A DNA stretch of 64,000 nucleotides from Kluyvera sichuanensis (GCF_014218705.1 NZ_JABBJF010000006.1:1-64000); one strand, 5' to 3'; positions 19,214-28,867 are shown, counted from the stretch's first letter. Numbers and translations are program-made. The notes: a model not told the origin generated them from the sequence alone.

Positions 19214-21877
19214 ATGTTGGCAGTAGAGAACGTTACGCTTAACTATGAACGCTCGCTGGCGGGCTGTGAAACGCTCCCGGTATTCGGCTGGACCATTAGC
19301 AGCAGCTTACGCAATGTCGTGCAGCGGAGTTGGCGGCTGCAGTTGGCGACATCGGCCAGTTTTGATGACCCTTGCTATGACAGCGGGGACATCCACGATG
19401 ACCGCTCGAATAACGTGGAGCTGCCTGCGTTTTCCTGTGCACACTCCACCCGCTACTACGTGCGGGTTCGCATCACCGACAATCACGGCCAAAGCAGCGA
19501 CTGGAGCCCGGCATCCTCGTTTATCACCGGCCTGCCTGCCAGGGCGTGGCAGGGCGAATTTATCTCAGCGGAGACGCTGCAGGACAAAGCCGAGTCGAAA
19601 GGGACGTTGCTGCGCCAGACGTTCACCCTGCCGCAGGGGGCTGATATTGTTTCGGCGGTGGTCCATGCCAGCGCGCTGGGGCTTTATCAGCTGTGGCTTA
19701 ACGGGGAAAAGGTCGGCTGCGATGAGCTGGCGCCGGGTTGGACCAGCTATCATCACCACCTGCTGTACCAGACCTGGGACGTGACCGAACGGCTACGAGA
19801 AGGCACGAATGCCATCGGGGCGATGGTGGGGGCGGGCTGGTACAAAGGGGATATGAGCTTTAACCGCTACCGCAACTACTACGGTGAACAGACCGGGTTT
19901 ATCTGCCATCTGGTAGTGACGCTGCGCGACGGTAGCCAGCAGGTTATAGCCAGCGACGGACGCTGGCAGGGCAGCAACTCGGCGATTCTGTTCTCGGAAA
20001 TCTATGACGGTGAAATCTACGATGCCCGGCTCGAACAGCGCGGCTGGTGCGAACCCGGCTTTGCGGCGCAGGGCTGGCGCGCGGTGAACGTGCTGACCGC
20101 CGACCGTGCGGTGCTGCAGCCGCAAACGGCCTGCCCGGTGCAAGAGATTGAACGCCTGACGCCGCGTGCGCTGTTCACCACGCCGAAAGGCGAGACGGTG
20201 CTCGATTTTGGGCAGAACCTTAGCGGCTGGGTCGAGTTTTGCGTGCGTGGCGAAGCGGGCGACAACGTTTCGCTGCGCCATTTTGAGGTGCTGGACGCGG
20301 AGGGCAACGTCTATCTGGACAACCTGCGCACCGCCAAACAGCGCATTGACTACACGCTGCGCGGCGACGGTGAGGAACGTTATCACCCGCACTTTACCTT
20401 CCAGGGCTTCCGCTACGTGATGATTGAACGCTGGCCAGGGACGCCGACGCTGGATGATTTTACCGCCGTGGTACTGCATTCGGCGATGACCCCAACCGGG
20501 CATATTGAAACCTCTAACGCCGAACTGAATCAGCTTCATCACAATATTCTCTGGGGGCTCAAGGGGAACTTTGTTGATATTCCCACCGACTGCCCGCAGC
20601 GCGATGAACGCCTTGGCTGGACCGGTGACGCGCAGATTTTCTGCCGTACCGCCAGCTATCTGATGCAGACGCACACCTTCTTTGCCAAGTGGCTGGAGGA
20701 TCTTGCGCATGACCAGACGCCAGAAGGCGGCGTGCCGCACGTGATCCCCGACATTCTGACCGGCAAATGTGATAATGACCGTTTCCTGTCGCACGGTCGC
20801 ACCCACTCGTCCGCCGCGTGGGCCGATGCGGCGGTGATCAACCCGTGGACGCTGTATCTGATGTATGGCGACACCCAGACGCTGGCGCGACAGTACCAGA
20901 GTATGAAGGCCTGGGTGGAGTTTATGCGGGCCAATGCGGTCGACAATATGTGGTCATGGAAGCTGCAGTTTGGCGACTGGGTGGCGCTGGATGCTCGCGA
21001 GGGTAGCTATTTTGGTGCGACGCCGAACGAACTGACCTGCATGGCCTATTACGCGCTGTCGACGCAGCTGCTGGCGAAGTCGGCGAAGGTGCTTGGCCAT
21101 CTGGAAGATGCTGAACGTTACACAGCGCTGCATGCTTCGATCGTCGACAGCTTCCATCGCGAATTCTTTACGCCGAACGGCAGGCTGGCGGCGAGAACGC
21201 AAACCGCGCATATTCTGGCGCTCTACTTCCAGCTGGTGCCGGAGGCCTATCGCGAACGCACGGTGCAAACCCTGCTGACGCTGCTGGAGGAGCAGGATGG
21301 GCACCTGGTGACCGGGTTCGTTGGCACGCCGTACTTCTGCCATGCCCTCAGTGAAAACGGTCAGGCCGATGCGGCGTGGCAGTTGCTAATGAAGGACGAT
21401 TTCCCTTCCTGGCTGTATCAGGTGAAGGCCGGGGCGACCACTATCTGGGAGCACTGGGACGGCGTGAAGCCGGACGGCACCATGTGGAGCCCGGACATGA
21501 ACTCGTTTAATCACTATGCCTACGGCGCCATCGGCGAATGGCTGTACCGGGCTGCGGCGGGGATCAACACCGAAGAAGAGGCGCCGGGCTTTAAACGTTC
21601 GGTGATACATCCGATTCCTGGCGGCAATCTTCAGTGGCTGAAAGCCCATTATGCTTCGGTTTATGGTGATATTGGCGTTAGCTGGGCGCTGGCGTCCGCG
21701 CAGGAGGGCCAGATGGTGACGCTGGAGGTGGAGATCCCGGCTAACACGCGCTCGACGCTGGTGCTCGACGGGGCGCATACGCTGCTGGAGACTGACGGTA
21801 TCGACTTTGCCCCCTCATCGGCAGGCTATTGCGCCGAAGTGGGCTCAGGGCGTTATCGGGTTATCTTCCAGCGCTGA
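19214..21877 (+). CDS. Alpha-L-rhamnosidase, GH78
   Basis: Glycoside hydrolase family 78 enzyme of 887 residues that releases L-rhamnose from rhamnosides. A fibronectin-like N-terminal part and the jelly-roll N domain (LGLYQLWLNGEKVG near 155-168) precede the alpha/alpha barrel. The barrel has the conserved acidic motif DCPQRDERLGWTGD at 459-472, and Glu746 in IWEHWDG lies at the place of the catalytic base. There is no signal peptide, so it acts in the cytoplasm. The start has GAGGG upstream. It ends with a clean terminator and is co-directional with the MFS gene. Confidence 0.92.
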   Translation: MLAVENVTLNYERSLAGCETLPVFGWTISSSLRNVVQRSWRLQLATSASFDDPCYDSGDIHDDRSNNVELPAFSCAHSTRYYVRVRITDNHGQSSDWSPASSFITGLPARAWQGEFISAETLQDKAESKGTLLRQTFTLPQGADIVSAVVHASALGLYQLWLNGEKVGCDELAPGWTSYHHHLLYQTWDVTERLREGTNAIGAMVGAGWYKGDMSFNRYRNYYGEQTGFICHLVVTLRDGSQQVIASDGRWQGSNSAILFSEIYDGEIYDARLEQRGWCEPGFAAQGWRAVNVLTADRAVLQPQTACPVQEIERLTPRALFTTPKGETVLDFGQNLSGWVEFCVRGEAGDNVSLRHFEVLDAEGNVYLDNLRTAKQRIDYTLRGDGEERYHPHFTFQGFRYVMIERWPGTPTLDDFTAVVLHSAMTPTGHIETSNAELNQLHHNILWGLKGNFVDIPTDCPQRDERLGWTGDAQIFCRTASYLMQTHTFFAKWLEDLAHDQTPEGGVPHVIPDILTGKCDNDRFLSHGRTHSSAAWADAAVINPWTLYLMYGDTQTLARQYQSMKAWVEFMRANAVDNMWSWKLQFGDWVALDAREGSYFGATPNELTCMAYYALSTQLLAKSAKVLGHLEDAERYTALHASIVDSFHREFFTPNGRLAARTQTAHILALYFQLVPEAYRERTVQTLLTLLEEQDGHLVTGFVGTPYFCHALSENGQADAAWQLLMKDDFPSWLYQVKAGATTIWEHWDGVKPDGTMWSPDMNSFNHYAYGAIGEWLYRAAAGINTEEEAPGFKRSVIHPIPGGNLQWLKAHYASVYGDIGVSWALASAQEGQMVTLEVEIPANTRSTLVLDGAHTLLETDGIDFAPSSAGYCAEVGSGRYRVIFQR

Positions 21878-21890
21878 CGGATTCATTACC

Positions 21891-21915
21891 ACGGCGGCCT
21901 TTGCGCCGCCGTTTT
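21891..21915 (+). terminator. Terminator of the rhamnosidase operon
   Basis: ACGGCGGC 21891-21898 pairs with GCCGCCGT 21905-21912 around a 6-base loop, followed by TTT, 14 bases after the rhamnosidase stop. Confidence 0.8.
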
Positions 21916-22017
21916 AAATAAACGGCCGAACTCCTCCCTTTTCATTCCGTTATTCCCCGTATTGGCAACGCCTCACATCGAGATAATACTCGCGACCGTA
22001 ATTGCGAGAGTGAAGCC

Positions 22018-23169
22018 GTGGCAGAAGAAAGCGACGACGACAAAACAGAAGACCCCACACCCCAACGACTTGAAAAAGCGCGTGAAGAGGGGCAAATCCC
22101 GCGATCCCGCGAGCTGACATCGGTGCTGATGCTGCTGGTGGGCGTTTGTGTGCTCTGGCTGGGCGGGGAGTCCCTTGCGCGTCGGCTGGCAAACCTGCTC
22201 TCCGGCGGTCTGCGTTTTGACCACAGCATCGTTAACGATCCCAATTTGATTCTCGGGCAGATAATCATGCTGCTCAAAGAAGCCATGCTGGCGCTGTTGC
22301 CGCTGATTGTCGGCGTGGTGACGGTGGCGTTAGTGGCCCCGATGATGCTCGGTGGCCTGGTCTTCAGCACCAAATCCCTCGCCCTCAAGCTCGACAAGCT
22401 CAACCCGCTGCCGGGGATTAAACGCATGTTCTCCGCCCAGACGGCGGCGGAACTGGCGAAAGCCATCATGAAAGCAGTGCTGATGGGGACCGTGGCAGGT
22501 TTCTTTATGTGGATGCACTGGCCGCAAATGATGCGACTGGTGAGCGAATCGCCGCTGTCGGCGATGGGTAACGCCCTCAATATGGTCGGGCTCTGTGCGC
22601 TGCTGGTGGCGCTGGGGATTATCCCGATGGTGGGGTTCGACGTCTTCTGGCAGATCCACAGCCATCTGAAAAAGCTGCGCATGTCGCGCCAGGATATCCG
22701 TGACGAATTCAAACAAAGCGAAGGCGATCCGCATGTGAAAGGGCGTATTCGCCAGATGCAGCGCGCGGCGGCGAGACGACGCATGATGGCGGACGTGCCA
22801 AAAGCGGACGTTATCGTCAATAACCCGACCCACTACTCGGTAGCGCTACAGTACGACGAAAACAAAATGAGCGCGCCAAAAGTGGTGGCGAAAGGCGCAG
22901 GGCTGGTGGCACTGCGCATTCGCGAAATCGGCGAAGAGAACCGTATCCCGATGCTGGAGGCCCCGCCGCTGGCGCGTGCGCTCTATCGCCATGCGGATAT
23001 CGGCCAGCAGATCCCCGGCCAGCTTTACGCGGCGGTGGCGGAAGTGCTGGCCTGGGTCTGGCAGCTTAAACGCTGGCGGCTCGCGGGCGGTCAGCCGCCG
23101 AAAAAACCGGATAACTTACCGGTGCCAGAGGCACTGGATTTTTTGAACGAGAAGGACTCTGATGGCTAA
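22018..23169 (+). CDS. flhB: Flagellar export switch protein FlhB
   Basis: Membrane component of the flagellar type III export gate, 383 residues. The start EDPTPQRLEKAREEGQIPRSREL is typical. Four membrane helices follow, and the autocleavage site NPTH lies at residues 269-272, the E. coli position, which switches substrate class. The start is GTG. It overlaps flhA by eight bases. In E. coli flhB follows cheZ directly; here five kilobases of sugar genes come between. Confidence 0.96.
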   Translation: MAEESDDDKTEDPTPQRLEKAREEGQIPRSRELTSVLMLLVGVCVLWLGGESLARRLANLLSGGLRFDHSIVNDPNLILGQIIMLLKEAMLALLPLIVGVVTVALVAPMMLGGLVFSTKSLALKLDKLNPLPGIKRMFSAQTAAELAKAIMKAVLMGTVAGFFMWMHWPQMMRLVSESPLSAMGNALNMVGLCALLVALGIIPMVGFDVFWQIHSHLKKLRMSRQDIRDEFKQSEGDPHVKGRIRQMQRAAARRRMMADVPKADVIVNNPTHYSVALQYDENKMSAPKVVAKGAGLVALRIREIGEENRIPMLEAPPLARALYRHADIGQQIPGQLYAAVAEVLAWVWQLKRWRLAGGQPPKKPDNLPVPEALDFLNEKDSDG

Positions 23170-25243
23170 TCTTGTCGCAATGCTGCGCCTCCCCAGCAAC
23201 CTGAAATCCACCCAGTGGCAGGTGCTTGCCGGGCCGGTGCTGATCCTGCTGATCCTGTCGATGATGGTGCTGCCGCTGCCGGCCTTCGTCCTCGATCTGC
23301 TCTTTACCTTTAACATTGCGCTGTCGATTATGGTGCTGCTGGTGGCGATGTTCACCCAGCGAACCCTGGAGTTTGCTGCGTTCCCGACCATCCTGCTGTT
23401 TACCACCTTGCTGCGCCTGGCGCTGAACGTGGCCTCCACCCGTATTATTCTGATGGACGGGCATACCGGTGCGGCGGCGGCGGGTAAGGTGGTAGAAGCC
23501 TTCGGCCACTTCCTGGTGGGCGGTAACTTCGCCATCGGTATCGTGGTGTTTATCATCCTCGTTATCATCAACTTTATGGTTATCACCAAGGGTGCCGGGC
23601 GTATCGCGGAAGTGGGCGCGCGCTTCGTACTGGACGGGATGCCGGGCAAACAGATGGCGATTGATGCCGACCTGAACGCCGGGATCATCGGGGAAGATGA
23701 GGCGAAAAAACGCCGCTCAGAAGTGACCCAGGAGGCGGACTTCTACGGTTCGATGGACGGTGCGAGTAAGTTCGTTCGCGGTGACGCCATCGCCGGTATT
23801 CTGATCATGGTCATCAACGTCATCGGTGGCCTGTTGGTCGGTGTATTGCAGCACGGGCTGGATCTCGGCAAAGCGGCAGAATCTTATACCCTGCTGACCA
23901 TCGGTGACGGTCTGGTCGCACAGATCCCTGCGCTGGTTATCTCGACCGCGGCGGGCGTTATCGTCACACGCGTCAGTACCGAGCAGGACGTGGGCGAGCA
24001 GATGGTCGGCCAGCTGTTCAGCAACCCGCGCGTGATGCTGTTGAGCGCCGGGGTGCTGGGGCTGCTGGGCCTGGTGCCGGGCATGCCAAACCTGGTGTTC
24101 TTACTGTTCACTGCCGCGCTGTTAGGGCTGGCCTGGTGGATCCGCGGTCGTGAGATGAAAGCGCCGGAACAGCCTCAAGCGGCCAAACCTCAGGAAACCA
24201 GCACTCAAGCCGTTGAGGCCACCTGGAGCGACGTACAGCTTGAAGATACCCTCGGCATGGAAGTGGGCTATCGGCTGATTCCGATGGTGGATTTCCAGCA
24301 GGACGGCGAACTGCTGGGGCGCATTCGCAGTATCCGTAAGAAATTCGCGCAGGAGATGGGCTTTTTGCCCCCGGTGGTGCACATCCGCGACAATATGGAT
24401 CTCCCGCCTGCGCGCTACCGTATCCTGCTTAAAGGCGTTGAGATTGGCAGCGGCGAAGCCTATCCGGGGCGCTGGCTGGCGATTAACCCGGGCACGGCGG
24501 CGGGGACGCTGCCGGGTGAAGTCACCACCGACCCGGCCTTTGGTCTGGCGGCTATCTGGATCGAAAGCGCGCTGAAAGAGCAGGCGCAAATTCAGGGCTT
24601 CACGGTGGTGGAAGCCAGTACCGTGGTAGCGACACATCTTAACCATCTGATTAGTCTCCATTCATCTGAGCTGTTTGGTCGTCAGGAGGCGCAGCAATTG
24701 CTGGATCGCGTCTCGCAAGATATGCCGAAGCTGACCGAAGATCTGGTGCCGGGCGTGGTGACGCTGACTACGCTGCACAAAGTGCTGCAAAATCTGCTCG
24801 ACGAAAAGGTGCCGATTCGCGATATGCGCACCATTCTGGAGACACTGGCGGAACACGCGCCTATTCAGACCGATCCTGGCGAGCTGACCTCGGTGGTGCG
24901 CGTGGCGCTGGGCCGGGCGATTACCCAGCGCTGGTTCCCGGGTAATGATGAAGTGCAGGTGATTGGCCTGGATACGCCGCTTGAGCGTCTGTTGCTGCAG
25001 GCGCTGCAGGGCGGCGGCGGGCTGGAGCCGGGGCTGGCGGATCGTCTGCTGGCGCAAACTCAGGAGGCGCTGGCACGTCAGGAGATGCTCGGCGCGCCGC
25101 CGGTGCTGCTGGTGAACCATGCGCTGCGTCCGCTGCTGTCGCGCTTCCTGCGCCGCAGCCTGCCGCAGCTGGTGGTGCTGTCGAATATGGAGCTGTCAGA
25201 TAACCGCAATATCCGCATGACCGCGACCATTGGAGGTAAGTAA
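23162..25243 (+). CDS. flhA: Flagellar export gate protein FlhA
   Basis: Largest export-gate subunit, 693 residues, forming the nonameric ring that docks chaperone-substrate complexes. The N-terminal half has about eight membrane helices. The FHIPEP signature region is seen as RIAEVGARFVLDGMPGKQMAIDADL near residues 147-171. The C-terminal cytoplasmic half has VIGLDTPLERLLLQAL and ends TATIGGK. It sits between flhB (8-base overlap) and flhE (1-base overlap). Confidence 0.97.
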   Translation: MANLVAMLRLPSNLKSTQWQVLAGPVLILLILSMMVLPLPAFVLDLLFTFNIALSIMVLLVAMFTQRTLEFAAFPTILLFTTLLRLALNVASTRIILMDGHTGAAAAGKVVEAFGHFLVGGNFAIGIVVFIILVIINFMVITKGAGRIAEVGARFVLDGMPGKQMAIDADLNAGIIGEDEAKKRRSEVTQEADFYGSMDGASKFVRGDAIAGILIMVINVIGGLLVGVLQHGLDLGKAAESYTLLTIGDGLVAQIPALVISTAAGVIVTRVSTEQDVGEQMVGQLFSNPRVMLLSAGVLGLLGLVPGMPNLVFLLFTAALLGLAWWIRGREMKAPEQPQAAKPQETSTQAVEATWSDVQLEDTLGMEVGYRLIPMVDFQQDGELLGRIRSIRKKFAQEMGFLPPVVHIRDNMDLPPARYRILLKGVEIGSGEAYPGRWLAINPGTAAGTLPGEVTTDPAFGLAAIWIESALKEQAQIQGFTVVEASTVVATHLNHLISLHSSELFGRQEAQQLLDRVSQDMPKLTEDLVPGVVTLTTLHKVLQNLLDEKVPIRDMRTILETLAEHAPIQTDPGELTSVVRVALGRAITQRWFPGNDEVQVIGLDTPLERLLLQALQGGGGLEPGLADRLLAQTQEALARQEMLGAPPVLLVNHALRPLLSRFLRRSLPQLVVLSNMELSDNRNIRMTATIGGK

Positions 25244-25635
25244 TGCGCCGGTTGCTGTTATTACTCTTTCTGCCGATGCTGGCGCAGGCGGCAGGCGAGG
25301 GGGCCTGGCAGGCGAGCCATATGGGCATCACGCTGAACTACCGCGGCGTTGCTGCCTCGTCGGCACCGCTGACCGCGTCACAGCCCGTTCAGGGGGCAAC
25401 AACGCTGGTGGCCTGGCGCTATGAGCTGAATGGCCCAACGCCTGCAGGATTGCGCACCCGGCTGTGTTCGCTCACCCGCTGTACCGAACTTGATGCCCAG
25501 AGTGGTACCACCATGGCATTCAGCCAGGTATCGGCGGCGGAGCCTTTTCGTTTTATCTGGGAAGTTCCAGGCGGAGGGCGATTAATTCCAGCATTGAAGG
25601 TGCAAAGCGTACAAATCATCGTTAACTACCGCTAA
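25243..25635 (+). CDS. flhE: Flagellar protein FlhE
   Basis: Periplasmic protein of 130 residues that in enteric bacteria limits proton leakage through the flagellar export gate. The signal peptide is MRRLLLLLFLPMLAQAA. The mature part has two cysteines (RLCSLTRC) and the family end VPGGGRLIPALKVQ...VNYR. The start codon shares one base with the flhA stop, TAATG. Last gene of flhBAE. Confidence 0.95.
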   Translation: MRRLLLLLFLPMLAQAAGEGAWQASHMGITLNYRGVAASSAPLTASQPVQGATTLVAWRYELNGPTPAGLRTRLCSLTRCTELDAQSGTTMAFSQVSAAEPFRFIWEVPGGGRLIPALKVQSVQIIVNYR

Positions 25636-25653
25636 CCGCCGCACAATTCACCA

Positions 25654-25678
25654 ATCGCCACCCCAATCTGGTGGCGAT
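25654..25678 (+). terminator. Possible terminator hairpin after flhE
   Basis: ATCGCCACC 25654-25662 pairs perfectly with GGTGGCGAT 25670-25678 around a 7-base loop. No clear T tract follows, so it may be a Rho-assisted end or an mRNA stabiliser. Confidence 0.45.
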
Positions 25679-25710
25679 GTCGCATTTCTGGTCCTTCCTT
25701 TTGATCGTAA

Positions 25711-25725
25711 AGAAACGTTGTTTTA
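25711..25725. promoter_or_regulatory. KdgR-like operator before rhiT
   Basis: AGAAACGTTGTTTTA fits the KdgR half-site arrangement GAAAC-N3-GTTTC with one mismatch and is flanked by A/T as in known boxes. KdgR represses pectin catabolism genes, including rhiTN in Dickeya. It lies 180 bases before rhiT. Confidence 0.5.
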
Positions 25726-25905
25726 TAAATCAGTGACACATATGCCACGACTCTTTGCATTTTTGCCAATCCAGCCGTCGTGCTGGCAGAAATAGGAAGG
25801 TATCCCTCTACGCATACTTTTACTGTAGCCGTGTCAGTACTCCTTTTGGTGAAGCGATAGCGCGCCGAAGGAGTTCCAATAATAAAAGGCACAGGATTGA
25901 CGGCA

Positions 25906-27492
25906 ATGAATAGAACGCGAAAAATAGGATTGGTGAATTACTTCGCCTACGGTTCGGGCGATTTTCTCGGCGCAGGTACCACCGCGCTGACCGCCGCATG
26001 GCTCCTCTACTTCTACACCACCTTCTGTGGGCTCTCTCCCATCGAAGCGACCTTTATTTTTGCAACCGCCAGGGTACTGGATGCGGTTGTCAGCCCGTTG
26101 ATGGGCTTCTTAACCGATAACTTTGGCTCAACCTGGTTCGGTAAACGCTTCGGTCGTCGTAAATTCTTTATTCTGCTCGGTATTCCTTGCGTGTTCAGCT
26201 ACTCCTTTATGTGGATAGGGGACATGGGATTCTGGTACTACCTGGTGACCTACCTGATCTTTGATGTGGTTTACACCATGATTCTGGTGCCGTACGAAAC
26301 GCTGGTGCCGGAAATGACCGACGATTTCAAACAGAAGACCAAATTCTCCGGTGCGCGTATCGGTATGGCGCAGATGTCGGCAATTCTGGCTTCCTTCCTG
26401 CCTGGCATCCTGCTGACTCACTTTGGTAAAGACAACGCGGTCTCCTTCTTCTACGCCAGCCTGGTGTTCTCCGTGCTGTGCGCGCTGATGCTAACCTTTG
26501 TCTGGTTCTTCACCTGGGAACGTCCACGTGAAGAGTGGACGGCGGCGGCGCTGCAGGCTGAAGCCGAGAAGAAACATCTGACTTTCGGGCAGAGCATGAG
26601 CCGTCTGTTCATCGAACTCTCCTCAACGCTGCGCATTAAGATTTTCCGTCAGCATCTGGGGATGTACCTCGGTGGCTATATCGCTCAGGACGTGTTTAAC
26701 GCCGTCTTCACCTACTATGTCGTGTTTGTGCTGATGCAGGAAGCCTCGGTGGCCTCTAACCTGCTGGGTACCATGGCTATCTTCCAGTTCATCGCCGTTA
26801 TCGCCATGATCCCGCTGTGCATTCGCTTTGGACCGGCGCCGTCTTACCGCATGGTGGTGGTCCTGTTTGGTATTGGCTCGTTCTCCTACGCGGCGCTGTA
26901 CTACGCAGGCCTGAGCGATATCTACTCGCTGCTGCTGCTGATTTCCGCGGTGGCCGGTCTGGGCCGTGGCGGTATCAACTACGTACCGTGGAACACCTAC
27001 ACCTATATTGCTGACGTGGATGAAGTGATTACCGGCCAGCGCCGTGAAGGCATCTTCGCGGGCATTATGACCCTGACGCGTAAAGCCTCTCAGGCGGGTG
27101 CCGTGATGCTGGTGGGGATCATCATGCAGCTCTCCGGCTTTGTCTCCGGGCAGAAAACCCAGCCGCCTGAAGTGAGCCACACCATTCTGCTGATCCTCAG
27201 CATGGGGACCATCATCGTGCTGGCGTTGGGCTTCCTGGTCTCACTGCGCTTCAAGCTGAACCTGAAAACCCACGGTGTACTGCGTGAAGAAACCGCGAAA
27301 ATGCGCGATTCCGGCCACGTGGTACCGGAAACCGTCACTGCCCAGGCGCGTGAAACCGTCGAAATGCTGGCGGGTATGCCGTACGAATCCCTGTGGGGCA
27401 ACAACAATATTGGTTACCTGAATCGTAATAAACCTGCTGCACCTTCGCTGAAGCAGGCTGCAACATTGAATTCGACTTACAACAGAGGTTAG
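25906..27492 (+). CDS. rhiT: GPH-family transporter, RhiT-like
   Basis: Sodium- or proton-coupled sugar symporter of the GPH (melibiose permease) family, 528 residues with about 12 membrane helices. Family segments are GKRFGRRKFFILLGIP near 80-95 and PYETLVPEMTDDFKQKTKFSG near 128-148. It is followed after four bases by a GH105 hydrolase, the arrangement of rhiT-rhiN of Dickeya, where RhiT imports rhamnogalacturonan oligomers. The ATG at 25906 has AGGA nine bases upstream; a TTG at 25897 is less likely. The substrate is inferred from this pairing. Confidence 0.82.
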   Translation: MNRTRKIGLVNYFAYGSGDFLGAGTTALTAAWLLYFYTTFCGLSPIEATFIFATARVLDAVVSPLMGFLTDNFGSTWFGKRFGRRKFFILLGIPCVFSYSFMWIGDMGFWYYLVTYLIFDVVYTMILVPYETLVPEMTDDFKQKTKFSGARIGMAQMSAILASFLPGILLTHFGKDNAVSFFYASLVFSVLCALMLTFVWFFTWERPREEWTAAALQAEAEKKHLTFGQSMSRLFIELSSTLRIKIFRQHLGMYLGGYIAQDVFNAVFTYYVVFVLMQEASVASNLLGTMAIFQFIAVIAMIPLCIRFGPAPSYRMVVVLFGIGSFSYAALYYAGLSDIYSLLLLISAVAGLGRGGINYVPWNTYTYIADVDEVITGQRREGIFAGIMTLTRKASQAGAVMLVGIIMQLSGFVSGQKTQPPEVSHTILLILSMGTIIVLALGFLVSLRFKLNLKTHGVLREETAKMRDSGHVVPETVTAQARETVEMLAGMPYESLWGNNNIGYLNRNKPAAPSLKQAATLNSTYNRG

Positions 27493-27496
27493 AGAT

Positions 27497-28636
27497 ATGA
27501 AAGTTTGGCCCGTCAAACATAGCCCATTATTACGTCAACCGGAGCGTTTTATCTCCCGGGAAGAGCTGAAAGCCTTGATTCAGACGGTGACGAACAATCT
27601 GGTGAATATCAAGGATGAGACTGGTCAATTTCTGCTGCGCCTGGACGATGGTCGCGTGATTGACACCAAAGGCTGGGCAGGTTGGGAGTGGACGCACGGT
27701 GTGGGTCTGTACGGTATCTATCAGTACTACCAGCAGACCGGCGACGTGGCGATGCGCGACATTATTGATAGCTGGTTCGCCGACCGCTTCGCTGAAGGCG
27801 CGACCACCAAAAACGTCAACACTATGGCCCCGTTCCTGACGCTGGCCTATCGCTATGAAGAGACGCGCAACCCGGCGTATCTGCCGTGGCTGGAAACCTG
27901 GGCCGAATGGGCGATGAACGAGATGCCGCGCACCGATCACGGCGGTATGCAGCACATCACGCTGGCGGAAGAGAACCATCAGCAGATGTGGGATGACACC
28001 CTGATGATGACCGTGCTGCCGCTGGCGAAAATCGGCAAGCTGCTGAATCGCCCGGACTACGTGGAAGAGGCGGTGTATCAGTTCCTGCTGCACGTGCAGA
28101 ACCTGATGGACCGGGAAACCGGGCTGTGGTTCCACGGCTGGAACTACGAAGGAAACCACAACTTTGCCAATGCGCGCTGGGCGCGCGGCAATAGCTGGCT
28201 GACTATCGTGATTCCTGACTTCCTTGAGCTGGTGGATTTGCCGGATAACAACGCGGTGCGTCGTTATCTGGTACAGGTGCTGAATGCGCAGATCGCAGCG
28301 CTGGCGAAATGCCAGGACGACAGCGGCCTGTGGCATACGCTGCTGGACGACCCGAACTCTTATCTGGAAGCGTCGGCGACCGCTGGTTTTGCCTACGGCA
28401 TTCTGAAAGCGGTGCGTAAACGCTATGTTGGTCAGGAGTATGCGGACGTTGCGGAGAAAGCCATTAAGGGCATTGTGAAGCACGTTTCTCCAGAAGGGGA
28501 GTTACTGCAAACCTCCTTCGGTACCGGGATGGGTTCCAACCTCGATTTCTATCGTGAAATCCCGCTAACCTCCATGCCGTACGGCCAGGCCATGGCGATT
28601 CTGTGCCTGACGGAATATCTGCGTAAGTTCTTCTAA
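27497..28636 (+). CDS. rhiN: Unsaturated rhamnogalacturonyl hydrolase, GH105
   Basis: Family 105 hydrolase of 379 residues (RhiN/YesR/YteR type) that cleaves the unsaturated galacturonyl residue from rhamnogalacturonan lyase products. It is an alpha/alpha barrel with WAGWEWTHGVGLYGIYQYY near 56-74 and NHQQMWDDTLMM near 158-169, the latter with the likely catalytic Asp. It has no signal peptide, so it is cytoplasmic and acts on imported disaccharides to give rhamnose and an unsaturated uronate. Co-operonic with the rhiT-like gene and closed by a strong terminator. Confidence 0.9.
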   Translation: MKVWPVKHSPLLRQPERFISREELKALIQTVTNNLVNIKDETGQFLLRLDDGRVIDTKGWAGWEWTHGVGLYGIYQYYQQTGDVAMRDIIDSWFADRFAEGATTKNVNTMAPFLTLAYRYEETRNPAYLPWLETWAEWAMNEMPRTDHGGMQHITLAEENHQQMWDDTLMMTVLPLAKIGKLLNRPDYVEEAVYQFLLHVQNLMDRETGLWFHGWNYEGNHNFANARWARGNSWLTIVIPDFLELVDLPDNNAVRRYLVQVLNAQIAALAKCQDDSGLWHTLLDDPNSYLEASATAGFAYGILKAVRKRYVGQEYADVAEKAIKGIVKHVSPEGELLQTSFGTGMGSNLDFYREIPLTSMPYGQAMAILCLTEYLRKFF

Positions 28637-28650
28637 GCCTTAGCGCTTCA

Positions 28651-28683
28651 AAAACCCGGCTATGCAGATGGCCGGGTTTTTTA
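28651..28683 (+). terminator. Terminator of rhiTN
   Basis: AAAACCCGGC 28651-28660 pairs with GCCGGGTTTT 28671-28680, followed by further T residues. Confidence 0.88.
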
Positions 28684-28785
28684 TTGCCCTTTCCATCAAA
28701 AAAAGTTGTTATTTTTACTTTTGGTTATAAAAAAATTTTAACCAGATCGCATTCCTGGCGCATGGCTAATAGCCGCAATGACAAT

Positions 28786-28801
28786 GGTGATATAGCTCAC
28801 A
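28786..28801. promoter_or_regulatory. CRP-like site before the second GPH gene
   Basis: GGTGA-N6-TCACA differs from the CRP consensus in one arm base. It lies about 75 bases before the transporter start and next to a KdgR-like box, the combination expected for a pectin-related gene. Confidence 0.65.
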
Positions 28802-28825
28802 TTTCATCATTCACCATAAGAATAT

Positions 28826-28840
28826 AAAAACAGTGTTTCA
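28826..28840. promoter_or_regulatory. KdgR-like operator before the second GPH gene
   Basis: AAAAACAGTGTTTCA matches the KdgR arrangement of AAAC and GTTT arms around a 3-base centre. It lies 28 bases before the start codon, where binding would block transcription. Confidence 0.55.
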
Positions 28841-28867
28841 AAATAATAAAACACGAGGTTTAATTTT

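Noticed and set aside
19793-20806. 337-codon open frame antisense to the GH78 gene
   Set aside because: It lies entirely within a well-supported rhamnosidase and shows no domain or start signal.
25733-25748. Possible CRP site upstream of rhiT
   Set aside because: Only one half-site (AGTGA) is near consensus; the other (TGCCA) is poor.
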